Source: DAHVFK01 sp963755395 (GTDB lineage: Bacteria; Pseudomonadota; Gammaproteobacteria; Burkholderiales; SG8-39). From it: a DNA stretch of 64,000 bases. Location: contig CAVWJJ010000003.1 in assembly GCA_963755395.1 (NCBI GenBank), forward strand, positions 124,001 through 188,000, in the 5' to 3' direction. This document shows, one piece after another, positions 36,821 through 43,006 of the stretch. Numbering within the stretch: the stretch's first letter is position 1; every line of letters starts with the position of its first letter. The translations under genes and the position numbers were made by a program. The notes beneath the pieces were generated by a model, which saw nothing but the letters and a program-made list of their open reading frames with translations, had not been told where the DNA came from and did not search any database.

Positions 36821-37942
36821 CTAGTCCGCGACCACCAGCCTGTTGCGCCCCGCGCGCTTGGCCTCGTACAGGGCGGTGTCAGCGCGTTTGATGAGCTGCT
36901 CGACACCCTCGCCCCGGCGGTGGTCGGCAACCCCCGCGGACAGCGTCAGCTTGAGGCCCGGCGCGATCGTCTCCCAGTCGTGCGCCGCGGCGGCGGCGCA
37001 CACGCGCTCGACCGCGCCGGCGGCGCCCGTCTTGGCGCTCGCGGTGAGAATCATGAGGAACTCCTCGCCACCGTAGCGGCCAAACACGTCAGTCTTGCGC
37101 ATCGTCGCCTGCGCCACCTCGGCGAAGACCTTGAGCACCTCGTCCCCGGTCGCGTGCCCGTAGCCGTCGTTGACGGCCTTGAAATGGTCGAGGTCCAGCA
37201 TCGCGACGCTGAACGGCACGTGCGTGCGCTGCGAGCGGCTGAGCTCCTCCCCGAGCCGCGCCACCAGCGAGCGCCGGTTGAACGCCTTGGTCAGATCGTC
37301 GTAATGCACCAGCTCCCGGATCTGGCCCAGCGCTGAGGCGAGCTTGCGCCGGCTCGCGCCCAGGCGCGCGCGCAGGCCGTTGCTGTATATCGCCAGCACC
37401 AGGGTGCGGCTGAGGATCACCGACAGAAAGAGCCATGTCAGGACCAGTTCGAGCCCATTCGAGGCGGCCACGCCGAGACGGCCCTCGTTCAGGTACAGCA
37501 CGGCGCCGCTGCCCGCCATCGCCAACGCCCACAGCGCCACTGCCTGGCGCAGGCGCAGCCAGAGCATACCGAAGGCGAACACGGTGAACAGGTTGACGAT
37601 GTAGGGAAAAGTGATCTGCGGCGCCAGCGCCACCACCAGCAGCTGCGCCAGCACGCCCCCCAGCATGCCGGGCGCGCCCATGGTCGGATCGCGCAAGCGC
37701 AGATTCAAGCCGGAGGCGACGAACAAGGCGTAGACCACGCAGAAGGCGAAGCCGGCGCCGCCGTAGACCACGGCCACCCGCGCCGGAATCGTCCCGGCGC
37801 CGGCGTACAGCGCGAGAAACAGGACGTCTAAGGCATAGCTCGAGGCGATAAGGGCGATCCAGCGCAAACGCCGCCGCTGGGCGCGTTCCCGCGCCTGCCT
37901 CTCCTTGTCGGCCTGCTCCAGCTCCGCGTCGACTTCGACCAT
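36821..37942 (-). CDS. Membrane diguanylate cyclase
   Basis: 373 residues. About five or six transmembrane helices at 28-195, a short coiled segment, then a GGDEF domain with active-site GGEEF in RYGGEEFLMIL. The inhibitory I-site RxxD (RKTD) sits five residues before GGEEF, so product inhibition by cyclic di-GMP is expected. Synthesises c-di-GMP from GTP. ATG at 37942; convergent with the VWA gene and divergent from the diiron protein. Confidence 0.93.
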   Translation of the reverse strand: MVEVDAELEQADKERQARERAQRRRLRWIALIASSYALDVLFLALYAGAGTIPARVAVVYGGAGFAFCVVYALFVASGLNLRLRDPTMGAPGMLGGVLAQLLVVALAPQITFPYIVNLFTVFAFGMLWLRLRQAVALWALAMAGSGAVLYLNEGRLGVAASNGLELVLTWLFLSVILSRTLVLAIYSNGLRARLGASRRKLASALGQIRELVHYDDLTKAFNRRSLVARLGEELSRSQRTHVPFSVAMLDLDHFKAVNDGYGHATGDEVLKVFAEVAQATMRKTDVFGRYGGEEFLMILTASAKTGAAGAVERVCAAAAAHDWETIAPGLKLTLSAGVADHRRGEGVEQLIKRADTALYEAKRAGRNRLVVAD

Positions 37943-37975
37943 CGCCCCCCTCCAGCCTTATCCCGGCGTCCCGTA

Positions 37976-37981
37976 TACAAT
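37976..37981 (+). promoter_or_regulatory. TACAAT -10 box of the diiron protein gene
   Basis: TACAAT (within TATACAAT, 37974-37981) ends ten bases before the ATG at 37992, giving a leader of about four bases and no room for a ribosome-binding site. Confidence 0.45.
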
Positions 37982-37991
37982 ACCCGAGACC

Positions 37992-39074
37992 ATGTCCACC
38001 ATGCACCGATACCTGCTGCCGGTCGAGCAGACCCACTGGAAGGTGGCGGGCGCGACCGAGGTCTCGTTCACCTGGGACTACGACGCGCGCAGCGACGAGC
38101 TGCTGCAGCTCTACGCCAAGGGCAAGCAGCAGCAGTGGGACGCCGAGCGGCGCATCGACTGGAGCCTCGAGGTCGATCCCGACGACCCGATGCAGATAGA
38201 CGACAAGATGCTGCCGATGTACGGCACGCCTTTGTGGGACAAGCTGTCCGCGCGCCAGCGCTCGGACCTGCGCTACCACACGCAGGCGTTCCAGCTGTCG
38301 CAGTTCCTGCACGGCGAGCAGGGGGCGCTGATCTGCGCCGCCAAGATCGTGCAGGACGTCCCGACCATCGAGTCCAAGTTCTACGCCGCGACGCAGGTCA
38401 TGGACGAAGCGCGCCACGTCGAGGCCTACCGCAGGCTGTTGACGGAGAAGTTCCGCTTCGTCTACCCGATCACCGGTCCGCTCAAGGAGCTGCTCGAGAA
38501 GGCGATAACCGACCGGCGCTGGGACTTCACCTACCTCGGCATGCAGGTGCTGATCGAGGGGCTCGCGCTTTCGGCCTTCCAGCGCTTTCGCGACTACGCC
38601 AAGAACCCGCTCTGCTCCGCGGTCAACGCCTACGTGATGCAGGACGAGGCGCGCCACGTCGCCTTCGGCCGGCTGGCGCTGCGCGACTACTACCCGCAGC
38701 TCACCGAGGCCGAGCGCGCCGAGCGCGAGGAGTTCGTGATCGAGGGCGTACACCACCTGCGCGACCGCTTCAATCTGCCCGAGATGTGGCCGCAGATCGG
38801 GATCGACCTGGAAGATGCCGTCACGGCGATGGACGGCGCCGAGAACATGGCGCGCTACCGCATGCGCCTGTTCAGCCGCATCGTGCCCACGGTGCGCGAC
38901 ATCGGGCTGTGGAGCGCCAAGGTGCAGAAGGCGTTCGCCGACATCGGCGCGATGAAGTACGCCGACGCCGACGCCGGCAAGATGCTGGAAGAGGACGCGC
39001 AGGTCGCGGAGGAGTTCGACCGCCTTATGCGCGACGGATTCAGCGGCCCACCGCGCGCGCGCAAGCAGGCCTGA
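37992..39074 (+). CDS. Ferritin-like diiron protein (R2/AurF-like superfamily)
   Basis: 360 residues, all helical, soluble. Two Glu-x-x-His diiron half sites are visible, MDEARHVEAY and QDEARHVAFG, with additional Glu in LHGEQGALICAAKIV and LIEGLALSAF. This is the four-helix diiron oxygenase/oxidase arrangement. Which reaction it catalyses is unknown. The gene stands alone between a divergent diguanylate cyclase and a convergent orphan gene. ATG at 37992 fits the -10 box. Confidence 0.8.
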   Translation: MSTMHRYLLPVEQTHWKVAGATEVSFTWDYDARSDELLQLYAKGKQQQWDAERRIDWSLEVDPDDPMQIDDKMLPMYGTPLWDKLSARQRSDLRYHTQAFQLSQFLHGEQGALICAAKIVQDVPTIESKFYAATQVMDEARHVEAYRRLLTEKFRFVYPITGPLKELLEKAITDRRWDFTYLGMQVLIEGLALSAFQRFRDYAKNPLCSAVNAYVMQDEARHVAFGRLALRDYYPQLTEAERAEREEFVIEGVHHLRDRFNLPEMWPQIGIDLEDAVTAMDGAENMARYRMRLFSRIVPTVRDIGLWSAKVQKAFADIGAMKYADADAGKMLEEDAQVAEEFDRLMRDGFSGPPRARKQA

Positions 39075-39082
39075 AGGCCCGG

Positions 39083-39469
39083 CTAGAGGGCGTTGAAGAT
39101 ACCGTTGATGGCGTCCTCCGCGAGCCCGAAGCCGGCGCCCATGCCGAGGCCGGCGGTAAGGTTGCCGAGAAAGCCGCCGCCGGAGTTCATCCAGCCGCGC
39201 GGTTGAATCGCAGGGTTGGGATGCGTCTGCAGCTGCGCCTCCAGGGTCTGGATGTACTGCCCCATCTGGCTGACGAGCATCGCCAGCATCTGGTTCTCGT
39301 TCTGCACCGACAGCGCGATTTCGCGCAGGTCCATGGCCCATTCGTGCCCGGTGGCGTCGTCCGGTGCCGCGCTTTTCAGCTTCTGCGCCAGCGCCTGGAT
39401 GTTCTGCACCAGCGCCTGGGATTGCTGCTCGACCTGCGTCACCTGGTTCTGCGCGTTGCTGAAGTCCAT
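39083..39469 (-). CDS. Orphan protein: coiled coil plus glycine-rich tail
   Basis: 128 residues, not recognised. Residues 1-80 are Gln-rich amphipathic helix likely to form a coiled coil (QVTQVEQQSQALVQNIQALA, QMLAMLVSQMGQYIQTLEAQL). A Pro-rich turn follows, then a tail with glycine-zipper spacing (GGGFLGNLTAGLGMGAGFGL). No signal peptide. GGAG lies about nine bases before the ATG, so the gene is probably expressed. Oligomerisation and membrane association of the tail are inferences. Confidence 0.65.
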   Translation of the reverse strand: MDFSNAQNQVTQVEQQSQALVQNIQALAQKLKSAAPDDATGHEWAMDLREIALSVQNENQMLAMLVSQMGQYIQTLEAQLQTHPNPAIQPRGWMNSGGGFLGNLTAGLGMGAGFGLAEDAINGIFNAL

Positions 39470-39577
39470 CTTGCGGCTCTCCGGAAGTTAGTTGCCCATC
39501 GGACACGCTCCACCGGCCGCAGTTCCGCAGCTTGCGCGCGCTTCAGCTCGCGCGCGGCCTTCGCGGTACCATAGGCC

Positions 39578-40198
39578 ATGTCCTTTCCGCAGCAGACCGA
39601 GCGCTGGAACCAGCGTTTCGGCCGCGACGACTACCACTTCGGCACCGAGCCGAACGTCTTCCTCGCTTCGCAGGCGCCCCGGCTGCGCGCCGGCATGAGC
39701 GCGCTTTGCGTCGCCGACGGCGAGGGGCGTAACAGCGTCTGGCTCGCGCGCCAGGGCCTGAGCGTGACCGCGTTCGACATCTCGCCGGTGGGCGTGGACA
39801 AGGCGCAGCGCCTCGCGCGCGAAGCGGGCGTCGAGGTCGAGTACCAGGTTGCGAACATCAACGACTGGGACTGGGACGCCGCGCGCTACGACCTGGTCGT
39901 CGCGATCTTCATCCAGTTCGCCTCGCCGCCCGAGCGCGCGCGCATCTTCGCCGGCATGATGCGCGCTCTTGCCCCCGGCGGGCTGCTCGTGCTGGAGGGC
40001 TACGGACCGCGCCAGATCGAGTACAAGACCGGCGGTCCCGGCGTGCTGGAGAACCTCTACACCGCCGAGCTGCTGCGCGAGCAGTTCGCCGCGCTCGACA
40101 TCCTGCACCTCGCCGAGCACGACGACGAGATCCGCGAGGGCAAGGGCCACTCGGGCATGTCGGCGCTGGTCGAGCTGGTCGCGCGCCGCCCCGCCTAG
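39578..40198 (+). CDS. SAM-dependent methyltransferase (TehB-like)
   Basis: 206 residues. W-N-Q-R-F-G-R-D-D-Y-x-F-G-T-E-P start typical of TehB/thiopurine-like methyltransferases, motif I ALCVADGEGRNSVWLA, TAFDISPVGVDKA, and LAPGGLLVLEGYG. Probably methylates tellurite, selenite or a small molecule. A TACCAT at 39567-39572 sits only five bases before the ATG. Ends in a 4-bp convergent overlap with the OsmC gene. Confidence 0.85.
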   Translation: MSFPQQTERWNQRFGRDDYHFGTEPNVFLASQAPRLRAGMSALCVADGEGRNSVWLARQGLSVTAFDISPVGVDKAQRLAREAGVEVEYQVANINDWDWDAARYDLVVAIFIQFASPPERARIFAGMMRALAPGGLLVLEGYGPRQIEYKTGGPGVLENLYTAELLREQFAALDILHLAEHDDEIREGKGHSGMSALVELVARRPA

Positions 40199-40710
40199 GG
40201 CGCGATCTCGACCTCGGTCGAGATCGCAGGCGGCACCCGCAGCGCGCAGGCCACCGGCGAGTGCGCGTCGCCCCAGGCTGCGAGCTCGCGCAGCTCCTGC
40301 TCGCTCACGCCCTCGGCGCCAAGACGCACTTTCATTCGCAACGCCGTCATCGAGGCCGCCGCATCGTCGATCCCCAGCAGGCGGCGCTGGTCCGTGTCGC
40401 TCTCGGCGACCACCTCGAGCGTGCTGAGCGCGACGCCGCGGTGCGACGCGCGCATCGCGATCACGGTCGCCGTGCACGCGGCGAGCGCCGCCCGCATCAG
40501 CCAGCCGGGATTGGGCGCGCTGCCCTCGCCGCCCATCATGCGGGGCATGTCGGTGAACACCAGCTCGCCGCCGCCGCCCCTGACCTCGAATCTCAGCCCG
40601 TCGACCAGCCGCGCGCTGAGCGGCGCCGACTTGGAGCGCGCCTTCTCCGGCTGCTCGGTGAGCGCACGCGCGGTGTTCTCGATCGACGCACGGATGGCTG
40701 CCATGTCCAT
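40195..40710 (-). CDS. OsmC/Ohr family protein
   Basis: 171 residues. Two conserved cysteines in ALAACTATVIAM and SPVACALRV. OsmC-family proteins reduce organic hydroperoxides through these cysteines or act on related small thiols. ATG at 40710 with AGGGAG upstream. 11 bp downstream of the DsrE-like gene on the same strand, so one operon. Confidence 0.87.
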   Translation of the reverse strand: MDMAAIRASIENTARALTEQPEKARSKSAPLSARLVDGLRFEVRGGGGELVFTDMPRMMGGEGSAPNPGWLMRAALAACTATVIAMRASHRGVALSTLEVVAESDTDQRRLLGIDDAAASMTALRMKVRLGAEGVSEQELRELAAWGDAHSPVACALRVPPAISTEVEIAP

Positions 40711-40721
40711 GAGCGTTCTCC

Positions 40722-41090
40722 CTAGAAGCTGAGTGTCGCGGCGCCGTTCTTGATCAGCTCGTGCATCTTGCTCGCGCCGGTGATCGTCACGCCTTCGAGC
40801 AGATCCTTCTCCTCGTAGCCGCGCGCCTTGACGCAGGGCGTGCAGGCCCAGAGCTTGCCGCCGCGCCTGACGAAATCCTGAATCATCGACAGCAAGGGCT
40901 CGAGCGGCTCGACCCGGGTGCTGTCCGCGGCGCGGCGCCGCACCAGATCCACGCCCGCGCTGGTGAGGAAGATCGCCACCTCGAGGCCCGCAGTCAGGCC
41001 GCCGTTGGCGATGGTGAAGCCGACCGAGGACATTTCGTGATCGGTGCCGCGGGTGATGATCACGACCAGGTTCCGGTTTCCGTTCTGCAT
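40722..41090 (-). CDS. DsrE-like small protein
   Basis: 122 residues. DsrE/DsrF fold: NLVVIITRGTDHEMSSVGFTIANGG, GLEVAIFLTSAGVDLV, and a Cys-containing GKLWACTPCVKARGY at about 81-95 that matches the persulfide-carrying cysteine region. Likely sulfur-transfer or peroxide-linked role with OsmC. ATG at 41090 has a strong AAAGGAGG. Divergent from the AraC gene, 71 bp apart. Confidence 0.83.
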   Translation of the reverse strand: MQNGNRNLVVIITRGTDHEMSSVGFTIANGGLTAGLEVAIFLTSAGVDLVRRRAADSTRVEPLEPLLSMIQDFVRRGGKLWACTPCVKARGYEEKDLLEGVTITGASKMHELIKNGAATLSF

Positions 41091-41128
41091 CGCATCCTCC
41101 TTTACCCAGCTCGAAAGGAAGCTGGCAT

Positions 41129-41144
41129 GATGCAAGCTAGCATC
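41129..41144. promoter_or_regulatory. Near-palindrome between DsrE-OsmC and AraC genes
   Basis: GATGCAAGCTAGCATC is a 16-bp palindrome with a single mismatched pair, in the 71-bp divergent region. It is a candidate operator, possibly for the AraC protein itself, although AraC sites are more often direct repeats. Confidence 0.35.
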
Positions 41145-41161
41145 CGCCGACGAGCCGCCCA

Positions 41162-42175
41162 ATGGCCGATCAGCCGAACATCTTGTCCGAGGCGCCGGAC
41201 CGGCGCGTCGACGTGCTGTCGGACCTGCTGCGGGTGGTGCGGCTGTCGGGCGCGTCGCTGTTCCGGGCCGAGTTCCGGGAGCCCTGGTGCGTGCAGACCG
41301 CGGGCGCCGCGCACCTCGCCAGCGTAATGGGGCTGGTCAGCCGCTGCGTCGTGCCCTTCCACGTGGTGATGGACGGCTGCTGCCGGATCGCGCTCGGCGA
41401 CGACCGCGCCGATCTCGAAGCGGGCGACGTGGTCATCGTCACCCACGGGGAATCGCACACGCTCGGCGGCGGTGACGCCCTGGCGCCGCTTCCGCTGCGC
41501 GGCATCCTGCCGCCTCCGCCCTGGACGGGACTGCCGGACGTGAGCCACGGCGGCAGCGGTCCGGCGATGCACCTCTTTTGCGGCTTCCTGCATTGCGACG
41601 CGGTGGCGTTCGGGCCGCTGCTGGCGAGCCTGCCGCAGCTGCTCGTGGTGCGCGCCTACCGCGAAGGCGCGTCGGTCTGGCTGCGCTCCACGGTGGAGCT
41701 CATCGTGCGCGAAGTGCGCCAGGAACGGCCCGGCGCTCGGCTGATGCTCGAACGGCTGAACGAGGTCGTGTTCGTGGAGTCGCTGCGCGAGTACATGGCG
41801 AACAACGAGCTCTCGGGAAGCGGCTGGCTGGCCGGGGTGAAGGACCGCTACGTCGGGCGCGCGCTCGAGCTGATGCACGCCGATCCCGCGCGCAGCTGGA
41901 CGGTGCCCGAGCTCGCGCGCGCGGCCGGTATCTCGCGCAGCGTGCTGACCGAGCGCTTCGGCCGCCTGGTCGGGCAGTCGCCGATCGAGTACCTCAAGGT
42001 CTGGCGCCTTCACCTCGCCTCCGCGATGCTGCACGACGGCGAGCGCAAGCTGCGCGAAGTGGCCGAGGCGGTCGGCTACGAGAGCGAAGCGGCTTTTAGC
42101 AAGGCATTCCGCAGGATTTTCGGCGCCCCGCCGGGCAGCTGGCGGCGCGGCGCGCGCGCCGCGCCGCAATCCTGA
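41162..42175 (+). CDS. AraC-family transcription regulator with cupin sensor
   Basis: 337 residues. N-terminal cupin (LEAGDVVIVTHGESHTLGG about 80-98) and a C-terminal double helix-turn-helix (WTVPELARAAGISRSVLTERFGRLVGQSPIEYLKVWRLHLAS and LREVAEAVGYESEAAFSKAFRRIFGAPPGSWRR). Probably regulates the divergent DsrE-OsmC pair or the molybdoenzyme operon that follows 39 bp downstream. Ligand unknown. Confidence 0.9.
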   Translation: MADQPNILSEAPDRRVDVLSDLLRVVRLSGASLFRAEFREPWCVQTAGAAHLASVMGLVSRCVVPFHVVMDGCCRIALGDDRADLEAGDVVIVTHGESHTLGGGDALAPLPLRGILPPPPWTGLPDVSHGGSGPAMHLFCGFLHCDAVAFGPLLASLPQLLVVRAYREGASVWLRSTVELIVREVRQERPGARLMLERLNEVVFVESLREYMANNELSGSGWLAGVKDRYVGRALELMHADPARSWTVPELARAAGISRSVLTERFGRLVGQSPIEYLKVWRLHLASAMLHDGERKLREVAEAVGYESEAAFSKAFRRIFGAPPGSWRRGARAAPQS

Positions 42176-42214
42176 GCGCGGCAATGCGACAATCGGCGCC
42201 GGAACCCCGGCGCC

Positions 42215-43006
42215 ATGCCCTCCCCCGCACGCGATATCGATGACCGCAAGCTGGTTCGCCTGACCGCCGCCGCGGCCGGCGCGATCGCGGCCTGGTTCGC
42301 GCTGCGGCCGTGGCTCGCGCCGGCCTGGCGCGTACCGGGCAGCCCCGAGCTCTACCTGACCGGCCTCGCCGGCGCGCTGCTGCTGCTGGTGCCGGCCGCG
42401 TTCGCGCTTTCCAAGCGCGGCGGCAGGAGCAGCGACCCGCGCGCATCCTTCAACGCGCACGTGGTCTGCGCGCTCGCCGGGGCGGTACTGATCGCGGTGC
42501 ACTCGGGCGGCTTTCTGCGCCGCCCGCCCGCGCTGCTGCTGGCCGCGATCGTCGCGCTCGCCGCGCTCGGCGTCTGGGCGCGGCTCGCCGGCGCGCGACG
42601 CATGGCCGCCACCTTCGCCTCCAAGCCGCACCTGTTCGCCCCGCCCGACCCGGCGACGCGCGAGCGCCTGCGGCAGCTGATAGCCGACAAGCGGGCGCTG
42701 CTGAAGAACCTGGACTCGAACGCCGAGGAAGGCACTTTTTCGGTCACCTTGCCGCACTTGCTGAGGCGCCCGCGCCTTGCGCTCGCCTACCGGCGCCTGG
42801 CGCGCGAGGAGGCGCGCCTGCTCGGCACGCGCGCGGCGGTCGGCGCGGCGCAGGCCTGGTGGCGCCCGCTGCACATGGCGCTGGCCTGGATTTTCGTGCT
42901 CGGGCTGGCGATCCACGTGCTGACGGTGACCTTCTTCGCGGGCTACGTCGCCGGCGGCAGCCCGGTCACCTGGTGGCACCTCGCCGCGTGGGGGGCGGGC
43001 TGGTGA
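42215..43006 (+). CDS. Predicted di-haem cytochrome b membrane subunit
   Basis: 263 residues with about four or five transmembrane helices and a cytoplasmic-looking basic loop of about 90 residues. Two helices each carry a histidine pair exactly 14 residues apart (FNAHVVCALAGAVLIAVHSGG and LHMALAWIFVLGLAIHVLT). This is the pattern of cytochrome b-type proteins that bind two b haems between two helices. I infer a quinone-side subunit. It differs from the NrdF/DmsC-type anchors usual for such enzymes. Overlaps the next gene by GTGA; a -10-like GACAAT lies at 42188-42193. Confidence 0.6.
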   Translation: MPSPARDIDDRKLVRLTAAAAGAIAAWFALRPWLAPAWRVPGSPELYLTGLAGALLLLVPAAFALSKRGGRSSDPRASFNAHVVCALAGAVLIAVHSGGFLRRPPALLLAAIVALAALGVWARLAGARRMAATFASKPHLFAPPDPATRERLRQLIADKRALLKNLDSNAEEGTFSVTLPHLLRRPRLALAYRRLAREEARLLGTRAAVGAAQAWWRPLHMALAWIFVLGLAIHVLTVTFFAGYVAGGSPVTWWHLAAWGAGW

